Positions 17,213-25,436 of a DNA stretch of 64,000 nucleotides are shown piece after piece. Made by a program: the position numbers and the translations under genes. Within the stretch, counting starts at the first letter, position 1; each line of letters opens with the position of its first letter. This DNA comes from JAPPHA01 sp965221575 (lineage in GTDB: Bacteria > Pseudomonadota > Alphaproteobacteria > Rhodobacterales > Rhodobacteraceae): NCBI GenBank assembly GCA_965221575.1, contig CBDCSM010000011.1:1054001-1118000 (forward strand), in the 5' to 3' direction. Under the pieces are notes generated by a model. That model made no database searches, was not told where the DNA came from, and saw nothing but the letters and a program-made list of their open reading frames with translations.

Positions 17213-17989
17213 TCAGACCGTTTGTCCCAGCTCTTGGGACAATTCCTGTAGAGCTCGGCCGCCTGCCATCGCCGTTTCCAGTTCCGGCAGCGTAATTTCT
17301 TCACGTGTCCAGGTACCGATGGTCCTTCCGCGGTTCAGCACCGTAAAGCGGTCGCCGACTGCCATTGCGTGATGGACGTTATGGGTGATGAAGATCACGC
17401 TGAGTCCCTTGTCGCGCAGGACCTTTATGTAGCGCAGCACGGTCGCGGTCTGGTGGACGCCGAGCGCGGAGGTCGGTTCATCGAGAATCAGCACCCTTGC
17501 GCCAAAGTAGACAGCACGCGCAATCGCAACGCATTGCCGCTCGCCGCCTGAAAGCTTGCCGACCGCCTCCGAGGGGTCGCGAACATCAATGCCAATGTTC
17601 TGCAATTCCCGTCGCGCGATCTCGTTCGCCTTCCTGATGTCCATATGGCCAAAGGCGTGTTTCAGCGGCTCGCGCCCCATGAAGAAGTTGCGCATGATTG
17701 ACATCAGGGGAATCAGCGCCAAGGTCTGGTGGACCGTCGCGATTCCCCGGTCGAGCGCGTCGCGGGGACTCGAAAAGCTGATCGGTTCTCCGTTCATCAG
17801 AATTTGGCCCCCTGTCGGTGCGTAGACACCCGAAAGCGTCTTGATCAGCGTCGACTTTCCCGCGCCATTGTCGCCCAGCAGGCACAGCACTTCGTCCTTG
17901 TCGATATGCATCGACACTCCGGCGAGCGCCACGACGGGGCCGAAGAGCTTTCGAAGGTCTCGCACTTCGATGACATGCGCGCTGGTCAC
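17213..17989 (-). CDS. CUT2-type sugar ABC transporter, single-domain ATPase (FrcA-like)
   Basis: A 258-residue ATP-binding subunit powering sugar uptake. Walker A is GDNGAGKST (residues 39-47), the signature is KLSGGERQCVAIARA, and Walker B is VLILDEPTSALG, all intact. Having a single nucleotide-binding domain rather than two is typical of the fructose-type FrcA branch, as is the ITHNVHHAMAVGDRF block. It sits between the permease gene (10-base gap) and the desaturase gene in one operon. Confidence 0.88.
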   Translation of the reverse strand: MTSAHVIEVRDLRKLFGPVVALAGVSMHIDKDEVLCLLGDNGAGKSTLIKTLSGVYAPTGGQILMNGEPISFSSPRDALDRGIATVHQTLALIPLMSIMRNFFMGREPLKHAFGHMDIRKANEIARRELQNIGIDVRDPSEAVGKLSGGERQCVAIARAVYFGARVLILDEPTSALGVHQTATVLRYIKVLRDKGLSVIFITHNVHHAMAVGDRFTVLNRGRTIGTWTREEITLPELETAMAGGRALQELSQELGQTV

Positions 17990-17999
17990 AGAGCCCTCC

Positions 18000-19130
18000 T
18001 CAGGTCTCTCCGGTTACCCGGCCGCGAATGAAATTGTTGAACAGGACCGCAACCAGAAGCATGCCGCCGAGAAAGACCAGGTAGTAGTCAAGGTCAAACC
18101 CGGTATAGGTCAGTCCCAGCTTTACTATGCCGAATATGACAGCCCCGATCAGCGCCCCGACGGCCGAGCCATATCCGCCTGTCAGCAGGCAGCCGCCAAT
18201 CACGGCTGCGATGATTGCCTCAAATTCCTTTTGGTCACCTCGAAGCGTGTCAGCGGTGCCAACGGTAAGCACGGTTATGATCGCAACCAGACCTGCTGCG
18301 CAGGAGGTTCCCATGAAGAGAACCGTCTTCACGCGATTGACGGGCACCCCTGTGGTGCGCGCCGCCTCTGCGTCACCGCCCGAGGCATAGATCCAGTTTC
18401 CGAAATTGGTTCTCGACAGAACATACGTGGCCACAATGGCGATGATCAGGACCCAGATCATCTCGACCGGGATTCCCTTTACCTTGGGAGTGCCATTCCT
18501 GAATGTGTCGAGCCACCCTTGTGCCGCCATCCACGCAAATGCGCCTTCAAATGCATTTCCCGAGATGAACGGGGCAAGCCAGTTGTCGCCGGCCTTGTCG
18601 GTGACGCCAGAAATCAGCGTGATCCCGGTAATGATCTTCAGCCCTGCCAGTGTGGCGCCCTTGTAGACGAAGAGACCTGCCAGGGTCACAATGAACGACG
18701 GCAAGCCGGTTCTGAGCACGATCTGCGCATTGGTAAATCCAATCAATGCGGAAACCCCGAGCGTGACCAGCACGGCTCCCCAGAGCGGTACGTCCCAATA
18801 CGCGACGCAAGCCCCGAATATCATCCCGGTGAACGCGAGCGTGGACCCGACCGAAAGATCGAATTCGCCACCGATCATCAGCATTGCCGCCGCGACCGCC
18901 AGAATGCCAAGCTGCGCGGCCGGCGCGCCGAGGCTGATTGCGCCACTCAACGTGAACATCGCGCTGTTGGCGGTGAATGCGAAAAAAGCCAGAACTGCGA
19001 CCAATCCGGCAATTGCTCCAAGCTCGGGCCGGCGCAAGAGCTTGGCGGACAGCGAAATGTCAACGACTCGCTCGTCCGGCCGTGCGTTTTCCGCCCCGCC
19101 ATTGACAGAAGTGTCGTCTTGAACCGCCAT
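18000..19130 (-). CDS. CUT2-type sugar ABC transporter permease (FrcC/RbsC-like)
   Basis: A 376-residue inner-membrane permease with about ten hydrophobic segments. Family motifs include GEFDLSVGSTLAFTGM, LIGFTNAQIVLRTGLPSFIVTLAG, and GGDAEAARTTGVPVNRVK, which contacts the ATPase. The N-terminus has a polar 40-residue extension before the first membrane segment. The substrate class (pentose, hexose, polyol or similar) follows from the family; the precise sugar is not determined. Confidence 0.9.
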   Translation of the reverse strand: MAVQDDTSVNGGAENARPDERVVDISLSAKLLRRPELGAIAGLVAVLAFFAFTANSAMFTLSGAISLGAPAAQLGILAVAAAMLMIGGEFDLSVGSTLAFTGMIFGACVAYWDVPLWGAVLVTLGVSALIGFTNAQIVLRTGLPSFIVTLAGLFVYKGATLAGLKIITGITLISGVTDKAGDNWLAPFISGNAFEGAFAWMAAQGWLDTFRNGTPKVKGIPVEMIWVLIIAIVATYVLSRTNFGNWIYASGGDAEAARTTGVPVNRVKTVLFMGTSCAAGLVAIITVLTVGTADTLRGDQKEFEAIIAAVIGGCLLTGGYGSAVGALIGAVIFGIVKLGLTYTGFDLDYYLVFLGGMLLVAVLFNNFIRGRVTGET

Positions 19131-19182
19131 TCTCTTGGCCCTGTCAGACCCTAGTCAGACCCTACCGGAAATCCCGGAAAGA

Positions 19183-19204
19183 CGCCGCCGCGAATTCGGC
19201 GGCG
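19183..19204 (-). promoter_or_regulatory. stem-loop between binding-protein and permease genes
   Basis: CGCCGCCG (19183-19190) and CGGCGGCG (19197-19204) form a perfect eight-pair stem around CGAATT, just after the binding-protein gene in the direction of transcription. No T-run follows, so it more likely protects the binding-protein mRNA than stops transcription. A tandem 11-base repeat (TCAGACCCTAG/TCAGACCCTAC) lies near 19144-19165. Confidence 0.5.
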
Positions 19205-19222
19205 GCGCCAGTAGGTTCATGA

Positions 19223-20170
19223 TCAGCGATGACCGCTGGCTACCCCGTCAAGCACCGATGCCGCGTTCGACTGATCGACGACAATCGGGCCCGAGCCGAT
19301 ATGATCGACATAGAAGGTTATGCCGTAGCGCGCCTTCAGCGCGATCGCTATGACCGGCAAGTAACCTTGCAAGTAGGGCTGCTGGTCGATCGTGAACGCG
19401 ATCTTGCCCTGATCGATATACTCAAGCACTTCAGTCGAGAGATTGAAGGTTGAATGATGCACTTCGCCCAAGCGACCCATCTCTTCAATCACATTGGCAA
19501 TTGAGGGCGCGTTGGTCGTAGACATCGACAAGAGTGCGTCAAGATCCGGGTCAGACTCGAGCAGCGCCCGGGTCTTGGCGGCAACTTCCGACGGATCGAA
19601 GCCGAATGGCACGACCTGTGCATCCGAACCGAAGCCTTCGTTAAGGCCGGCGCAGATCGCGTCAAGCGCCACGTTGCCGGGCTGAACGTTGAGACATGCC
19701 GCCTTTGTGCCGCCCAATGCCTTCAGGCTCCTGCCTGAAATCACGCCCGCTTCGTAGAGGTCTTCTCCGACGAAGAACATCGCCTTTGTCTGATCAAGCG
19801 TATCCGTGCCCGAGTTGATGGTCACGACAGGAATTCCGGCGTCCGAGGCTTCCGAAATCGGCCCCCCGAGGGCATTCACGTCCGGAACAGTCACGATGAT
19901 GCCGGCCGGCTCCTGATTGATGGCCGCACGGATCAGGTTTGTCATGGCAACCATGTCCGCGCCTCCCTCAGGCGCCTGGTAACTGAGGGACACCCCCACG
20001 TCAGCTGCCGCGTCTTCAGCCCCCTTCTTGACCGGCGCCCAGAAACTGTCAGACGCGGCACCGTGTGTGATCATGATAATGTTGTGGTCTTGCGCATGCG
20101 AGACCGATCCGATTCCGACCGCGACAGCGCATGCCGCAAGTACCGATCTGAGGCTTAGGAAACTCCTCAT
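19223..20170 (-). CDS. sugar ABC transporter substrate-binding protein (RbsB/FrcB-like)
   Basis: A 315-residue periplasmic binding protein (Peripla_BP_4 type). A signal peptide covers about residues 1-26 with cleavage after SVSHA. The mature protein shows the family pattern IIMITHGAASDSFWAPVKKGAEDAA, then VTVPDVNALGG and GIPVVTINSGTD in the hinge and pocket region. The ATG at 20170 is preferred over one four codons upstream because it gives a normal signal peptide. It is the first gene of the operon, transcribed away from the divergent PanB-like gene. Confidence 0.88.
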   Translation of the reverse strand: MRSFLSLRSVLAACAVAVGIGSVSHAQDHNIIMITHGAASDSFWAPVKKGAEDAAADVGVSLSYQAPEGGADMVAMTNLIRAAINQEPAGIIVTVPDVNALGGPISEASDAGIPVVTINSGTDTLDQTKAMFFVGEDLYEAGVISGRSLKALGGTKAACLNVQPGNVALDAICAGLNEGFGSDAQVVPFGFDPSEVAAKTRALLESDPDLDALLSMSTTNAPSIANVIEEMGRLGEVHHSTFNLSTEVLEYIDQGKIAFTIDQQPYLQGYLPVIAIALKARYGITFYVDHIGSGPIVVDQSNAASVLDGVASGHR

Positions 20171-20374
20171 GATATCCTCCATTTTTTAGATTGATTAGCC
20201 CGTCCCCGTAGTTCCAAGCAAACTTGAGCCACTTGTCTGCATCCCAATTCTAGCACCAATTTGAACATTTGCAATCAAGTCATGATGCCTATACACGCAT
20301 TGGTGCGGCCATTATCATCAATTCATGAGATGCCATCTCAGGTCTGGGCGCAGTACGGAACCGGGGGTGAACTG

Positions 20375-21184
20375 ATGTATGACTTCTCCAAACGCTGGAA
20401 TGTCGAATCGCTCAGGGCAGTTCGCGGAAAGCACGTTCTGCCCATGCTTCGGGTCGTGACGCTTGAAGAGGCAGCCGCCGCCGAAGCCGCCGGAATCGAC
20501 ATGATCTCCGTTCCGCCGTCGTTGCTGTTCGACCCGCGTTTCCGTGAGGTCGCACCGAACGCATTCGCCGTTCCCGGCGACAATTTCTGGGAAATCGGCG
20601 GACCCGACGATTTTCTTCGATGGGCAATGCCACTCTTCAAGCATGGCGCCGACTGCATCTATTGCCAGGGATCGCTGGCTTCGGTCCGGCTGCTGGCGGA
20701 CCATGGGATTCCCGTCTGTGGCCATGTCGGTCTCGTTCCACCAAAGACAACCTGGACCGGGGGCGCCAAAGCGGTCGGAAAGTCATTCGAAAAGGCCAAG
20801 CTCGTTTGGGAGCAGTGCGTCGCCTACCAGAATGCCGGAGCCTTTGCGGTCGAAATCGAAGTTGTGCCGGAAGAAATCACGGAAATCATCGCGAAAAAGA
20901 CCGACCTGTTCCTGATATCCATGGGCGGCGGCGGCAAGGGCCACGCGCAGTACCTGTTCAGCGAAGACGTGCTTGGCGAGAATGACGGCCATGTCCCGCG
21001 CCATGCCAAGAAATATGCCGACTTCCTGGGCGAATACAGGCGGCTGCAAGACATGCGGATCAATACCATGCGAGAGTTCTCGGATGAGGTCCGGACTGGA
21101 AAGTTCCCTTCCGAACCGTACATTGTGCACGCCGATGACGGTGTCGCCGATCAATTCAAGGAATGGCTCGACAAGGTCACGTGA
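20375..21184 (+). CDS. PanB-like (ketopantoate hydroxymethyltransferase family) protein, divergent
   Basis: A 269-residue TIM-barrel protein with the overall PanB plan: GKHVLPMLRVVTLEEAAAAEAAGIDM, then GIPVCGHVGLVPPKTTWTGG, then an EIEVVPEE strand and a GGGGKGHAQYLFSEDVLG block where PanB has GIGAG..DGQVLV..DMLG. In true PanB an Asp of the VGDS loop and the Lys/Glu of KLEGG help hold metal and ketopantoate; here those places read VPPS and CQGS. It therefore probably does not make ketopantoate. The ATG at 20375 follows GGGGGTGAA and gives normal PanB length. It is divergent from the sugar-type ABC operon and probably shares its role. Confidence 0.65.
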   Translation: MYDFSKRWNVESLRAVRGKHVLPMLRVVTLEEAAAAEAAGIDMISVPPSLLFDPRFREVAPNAFAVPGDNFWEIGGPDDFLRWAMPLFKHGADCIYCQGSLASVRLLADHGIPVCGHVGLVPPKTTWTGGAKAVGKSFEKAKLVWEQCVAYQNAGAFAVEIEVVPEEITEIIAKKTDLFLISMGGGGKGHAQYLFSEDVLGENDGHVPRHAKKYADFLGEYRRLQDMRINTMREFSDEVRTGKFPSEPYIVHADDGVADQFKEWLDKVT

Positions 21185-21294
21185 ACGGGTTTGGCCGCCT
21201 GATCCGGCACGGCTGAACAGAAGTCTCTCCGGCACGGTGATGACTGGCTGCTTCCCGGGCGACCTAGCACTGCGAGCGCACTCCGCGTCGAGAA

Positions 21295-21545
21295 CCAGTG
21301 CCGTGATTACATTTCACGATGCCGATTCCTGCAGTTTCAGGTGTTACTTCATCCATGCCTCCACGAGGTCTTTGGGCTTCTTGCTCCAGCTGAACGGGCG
21401 GGCATCATTGGCGTTGTGACGCTAGATGCAACCCTCGATCGCCGCGACGCACTCGTCGAGCGAGTTGAAGATCGCGTGCATGGGCCTCTGCCTCGAGAGC
21501 CTGGAAAAGAACCCCTCGACGGCGTTGATCCACGAGACCGAGGCC
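21295..21545 (-). mobile_element. IS630-family element, 3' part only
   Basis: The reverse complement matches the last about 70 codons and the terminus of the intact IS630 at 1358-2567. The element end is preserved as CCAGTG at 21295, while homology stops abruptly near 21545 at the position of WMNAVEGFF. A TAG replaces a codon in the HHNTSNAR region. It is a dead stump in opposite orientation to the 5' stump near 14.1-14.5 kb. Confidence 0.75.
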
Positions 21546-21787
21546 CGCAAGCGAACCGGCGCGGTCGAGGCGCGGCGAGCGATGATCGCGAGCCGGATAC
21601 AGGCAGTCGTTCGAGCAGCGCAGCCCCCCGGAAGCCTGGCACATCGTCCAGGCGGGCATGCATCCAGTGAAAGCGGTGCTGAAATCTTTTTCTTGATTGA
21701 AAATATTTTCAGTGTCATCATCCTGGCTGCGCACGGCACCGGGCGGCAGCGTGGCGACCGGGTCGTCAATCCAATGGAGGGGTAAAG

Positions 21788-22810
21788 ATGATTAAAACCT
21801 TGACCAGGCACCGGGGATGGCGCCGTATCGCGGGCGGGCTCCTGCTGGCGCTCGGCGCGTTGTCCATCGTGTCTCCATCCCACGCCGCAGGGGAGAGCGT
21901 CGTCCTCGTCGCCACCCAGAAGGCCGGGGACCGGGGACCGATTGACGGTTTGATCGAAGGCCTCGAGCAGGCCGAGGCGGAGTTCGGTGTCACGACCCGG
22001 TTCATCGAAGCGCTTGATCCGGCGACCTATGAAACGACCCTGCGAACCCTTGCCAATCGCGGGACCGACGTCGTGATCACGACCTTCTTTGCCATGGGAG
22101 CGGCGGTGCAGAGCCTGGCACCGGAATTCCCGGATACCAAATTCGTGGTCATCGTCGCGGCGCCACACGACCCGCCGGTGGCGAACGCACGCGTGGTCGG
22201 CTACAAGACGCAGGAAAACGCGTACCTGAGCGGCACGTTCGCCGCGCACATGTCCGAGGCGGGCAAGATCGCCCTCATGGCAGGAGTGCCGCTTCCGTAC
22301 GTGTGGGCGGATTACAATGCCTTCATCGATGCCGCGAGTTCCGTGAATCCCGATATCGAAACCAACGTCGCGTTCGTGCAATCCTTCGAGGACCCGGTAA
22401 AGGGACGCGAGATCGCAGCCGGGCTGTATTCCCAGGGGGTTGACGCCATCTATACCGGGGCGGCGGCCAGCGACATCGGCGTTGTCGATGCGGCCATGGA
22501 ATCAGGCAACCTCGTCATCGCGGCGTCGCCGCCACTCATAGACCAGGCACCGGAGCACGTGGGCTTCATCGCATCGTTCGAGTGGGCGCGGACCCTGATG
22601 ATCGAGGCGGAAAACGCACTCTCGCCGGATTTCCAGAGCGGGTTCAGGCTTGGCGGCGTGGACAGCGGCGAGATCGTCATGACCTTCCCCGAGACCTTCG
22701 CCGGCGACGCGGCGCGACATGCGGCCGCCGTCGAGGCGACCTCGGCAGCGTATGACGCCATGGCGAAAGGTGAACTGGTCGTTCCCTACGACACAACGGA
22801 GCCAAATTGA
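21788..22810 (+). CDS. BMP family ABC transporter substrate-binding protein
   Basis: A 340-residue basic-membrane-protein (Med/PnrA) type receptor; known members bind purine nucleosides. The signal peptide (residues 1-33, cleavage after PSHAA) is followed by GDRGPIDGLIEGLEQAEAEFG and the ITTFFAMGAAVQSLAPEFPDTKFVV block typical of the family. GYKTQENAYLSGTFAA and the GVDAIYTGAAASDIGVVDAA pocket region are also present. An AGGGG site precedes the ATG. It heads an operon with a dual ATPase and two permeases. It is the only BMP receptor in the window although there are two BMP-type transporters. Confidence 0.88.
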   Translation: MIKTLTRHRGWRRIAGGLLLALGALSIVSPSHAAGESVVLVATQKAGDRGPIDGLIEGLEQAEAEFGVTTRFIEALDPATYETTLRTLANRGTDVVITTFFAMGAAVQSLAPEFPDTKFVVIVAAPHDPPVANARVVGYKTQENAYLSGTFAAHMSEAGKIALMAGVPLPYVWADYNAFIDAASSVNPDIETNVAFVQSFEDPVKGREIAAGLYSQGVDAIYTGAAASDIGVVDAAMESGNLVIAASPPLIDQAPEHVGFIASFEWARTLMIEAENALSPDFQSGFRLGGVDSGEIVMTFPETFAGDAARHAAAVEATSAAYDAMAKGELVVPYDTTEPN

Positions 22811-22872
22811 CACGCTCCTGACCGGCCGGAGAAATCCGTGAAGCCTGACTTGACCCCGGTTGCCGGGACCCG

Positions 22873-24396
22873 ATGACGCCAGCGCTTTCCTGTGAAGGGG
22901 TCAGCGTCCGCTACGGAACGGTAGAGGCGCTGAGAGACGTGACGATCCGTTTCGAACCCGGAAAGATACATGCGCTTCTCGGGCAGAACGGTGCCGGCAA
23001 GACAACGCTGGCGCGATTCTGTGCGGGTTTGGTCAGGGCCGACGCGGGACGCCTCGCGATCGATGGCAACAGGGTCGTACCCGGCGATGTCTCGGAAGTG
23101 CGGTCGCGGGGACTGGACATCGTCCACCAGCGACTGACGCTTCCTCCCGGGTTCACTGTCGCCGATGCGCTGGAGTTCAGCGCCACGAAAAAGAAGGGGC
23201 GGGCGATCTTCTCGACCGCCGCCGTCGCCCGGGCGTGGGGCGACGACATCCGGCAGGCCGGCGTCAATGCATCTCCCTTCGCGAGGATCGGGACCCTTCC
23301 GATCGAGACGGTACAGTCGCTCGAGATCCTTCGGGCCCTATCCGGGCACGCGCGTATCCTCATACTCGACGAGCCGACCGCGCTGCTGTCGCCGGGAGCG
23401 ATCACCGCGCTCTTCGAACGGCTGCGCCGCCTGCGCGATTCCGGCGTCTCCCTGGTGGTGATCCTGCACAAGCTGCAGGAAGTGCTGGAGGTCGCCGACA
23501 CGGTTTCGGTCCTTCGCGAGGGCCGGTTGGTTGTGGGCCCGACACCGGTCGCGGAAACCACCTCGGCCGGGTTGAGCGACGTGATGATCGGCGACAGCGA
23601 CCGGCAGCCCGCCGGGCAGGGTTCCCGGCGGGCGGTCACGACCGGAGCGCCGCGCCTGGAATTCGACGGGGTCTCGACCGTGACCCGCAAAGCCGGCGAA
23701 CCGGGGCTCCGGGACGTGTCGTTCCGGGTCGGCGCGTCGGAAATCCTTGGCGTCGCCGGAATTGAGGGCAACGGGCAGCGGCAACTCGCCAACGTGACCT
23801 GCGGGTTCGCCGGGCTGGCTGCCGGGCGAATCACCCTGGATGGCCGGGACCTGTCGGCGCTGAGCGCGGCAGAGCGGCGCCGGGCCGGCATGCGCGCGGT
23901 TCCGTTCGACCGCATGAGCGAGGGCGCCAGCCTGGAGACTTCGCTTTGGGAAAACGTCACGACCTGGTGCGCGGAGACGTTTCGCATCCGCCGTTCCCCG
24001 TTCCTGTCCGTTCGGGCGATGCGGGACAGGGCGCACCGTCTCCTGGACGGGCTCGGCGTCCGGTTCAGCAGCGTCGATCAGCTGGCGGTCTCGCTTTCGG
24101 GGGGCAACCTCCAGCGGCTGATCCTGTCGCGGGAACTGGCCGGGGGCGCGGCCCTGCTGGTCGCGGCGCAACCGACCCGGGGGCTGGATTTCAGCGCTGC
24201 GGAATTCGTCCTGGACTGCCTGAGACGGCTTCGCGACGATGGTTCCGCCATCATCCTGATGTCGTCGGACCTCGACGAGCTCTTCGAGGTCAGCGACCGG
24301 CTGATTGTTCTCAGGGCGGGACGCATCGCCGGAGAATTCACAGCGCCTTTCGACCGGCAATCCGTGGGTGACGCGATGGTGGGGGCGGACCGGTGA
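22873..24396 (+). CDS. BMP-type ABC transporter, dual-domain ATPase
   Basis: A 507-residue protein with two nucleotide-binding domains (about 1-235 and 260-505), as in nucleoside and sugar importers. The first domain has Walker A GQNGAGKTT and Walker B ILILDEPTALLSP, but its signature reads LPIETVQSLEIL where LSVGE.Q is usual. The second domain has a degenerate Walker A (GIEGNGQ) but an intact SLSGGNLQRLILSREL signature, as is common in this family. The stop overlaps the next permease start by four bases, indicating coupling. Confidence 0.88.
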   Translation: MTPALSCEGVSVRYGTVEALRDVTIRFEPGKIHALLGQNGAGKTTLARFCAGLVRADAGRLAIDGNRVVPGDVSEVRSRGLDIVHQRLTLPPGFTVADALEFSATKKKGRAIFSTAAVARAWGDDIRQAGVNASPFARIGTLPIETVQSLEILRALSGHARILILDEPTALLSPGAITALFERLRRLRDSGVSLVVILHKLQEVLEVADTVSVLREGRLVVGPTPVAETTSAGLSDVMIGDSDRQPAGQGSRRAVTTGAPRLEFDGVSTVTRKAGEPGLRDVSFRVGASEILGVAGIEGNGQRQLANVTCGFAGLAAGRITLDGRDLSALSAAERRRAGMRAVPFDRMSEGASLETSLWENVTTWCAETFRIRRSPFLSVRAMRDRAHRLLDGLGVRFSSVDQLAVSLSGGNLQRLILSRELAGGAALLVAAQPTRGLDFSAAEFVLDCLRRLRDDGSAIILMSSDLDELFEVSDRLIVLRAGRIAGEFTAPFDRQSVGDAMVGADR

Positions 24397-25436
24397 AGGC
24401 GGCCGGCCAGGGCATGGTGCGGATCGGTGCGCCGGTTGTCGCGTCGTTCGCCATATGCTGCCTTTTCTTCTGGGTTGCCGGGTACGACGTGAGCGGGGCG
24501 ATCCTCGGGATCCTCGAGGGCGCGGTGACAGGACCGGGGTCTTTCCGCCAGACGCTGCGCTGGTCGATTCCGATGCTCCTGATCGCCCTCGGCTTCATGA
24601 TCTCGTTCCGGACCGGAGAATTCAACATTGGCGGACAGGGCCAGCTGATGCTTGGCGGGCTTGGCGCCGTGGCCGTCGCGCTTCTGGTCCCCGGGCCGCC
24701 CGCCCTGATTCTCCCGTTGGCCGTCGCCGCCGGGATCGTCGCCGGGGCGGTATGGTCGGCAATCGCGGGCCTTCTCAAGCTCCTCTACGGCGCCGACGAG
24801 GTCATCACCACGCTCATGCTAAATTTCATTGCGGTGCTGTTCATCCAGTGGGTCACGGTCGGGCCGCTGAAGGACGCCGCGGTCCGCGGGGAGACCGCGT
24901 CGACGCGGAAGGTGGACGCGGCGCTTCGCCTGACCGGGGGTGACGGGGTATCCCCTGCCATGCTTGTTGTCGTCGGGTTCGCAGTCATCGCTGCCTGGCT
25001 GATTTCGAAGCGCACATCCCTCGGTCTCAAGTGCCGGCTGATCGGCGCCAACCCGGTGGCCGCGATGTGGCAGGGAATCCCGGTTCGCCGGCTGCGTTTC
25101 GGCGCCTACCTGCTTGCCGGTGGCTTTGCGGGGCTTGCCGGCGCGCTGGAAGTGCTCGGACCCAACGGCAGGCTCGTCACCGACGCCACGCCGACCATCG
25201 GGTTCACCGCGATCGTGGTCGCGATCGTCGGAATGTCCAACGTGCCGGGTATCGTCATGGCGGCGCTCCTCTTCGGCGGTCTGCAGGCCGCGATCCTGTT
25301 CCTTCCGATCGTGAGCGACCTTCCGAGTTCCGGCTTGCGGATCGTCGAGGGACTTGTCGCGGCCATCGTGACGGCCCGTTTCGTCCATCTGAGATGGAAG
25401 GCGCGTTCGCCGGCGGCGGCAGGTGGGACGGGCTGA
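24393..25436 (+). CDS. BMP-type ABC transporter permease 1
   Basis: A 347-residue inner-membrane permease (YufP/NupB-like branch) with about nine hydrophobic segments. Diagnostic blocks are SFRTGEFNIGGQGQLMLGG and EVITTLMLNFIAVLFI, followed by the cytoplasmic loop LKCRLIGANPVAAMWQGIPV that contacts the ATPase. It overlaps both neighbours by a few bases. Confidence 0.88.
   Translation: MKAAGQGMVRIGAPVVASFAICCLFFWVAGYDVSGAILGILEGAVTGPGSFRQTLRWSIPMLLIALGFMISFRTGEFNIGGQGQLMLGGLGAVAVALLVPGPPALILPLAVAAGIVAGAVWSAIAGLLKLLYGADEVITTLMLNFIAVLFIQWVTVGPLKDAAVRGETASTRKVDAALRLTGGDGVSPAMLVVVGFAVIAAWLISKRTSLGLKCRLIGANPVAAMWQGIPVRRLRFGAYLLAGGFAGLAGALEVLGPNGRLVTDATPTIGFTAIVVAIVGMSNVPGIVMAALLFGGLQAAILFLPIVSDLPSSGLRIVEGLVAAIVTARFVHLRWKARSPAAAGGTG

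Noticed and set aside
20375..21184. Ordinary panB for pantothenate synthesis
   Set aside because: The VGDS and KLEGG active-site segments are not conserved, and no panC or other pantothenate gene is nearby.
21422..22381. Minus-strand open frame opposite the BMP receptor
   Set aside because: Only its first few dozen residues match IS630; the rest is the complement of a clear receptor gene, so it is not a real gene.
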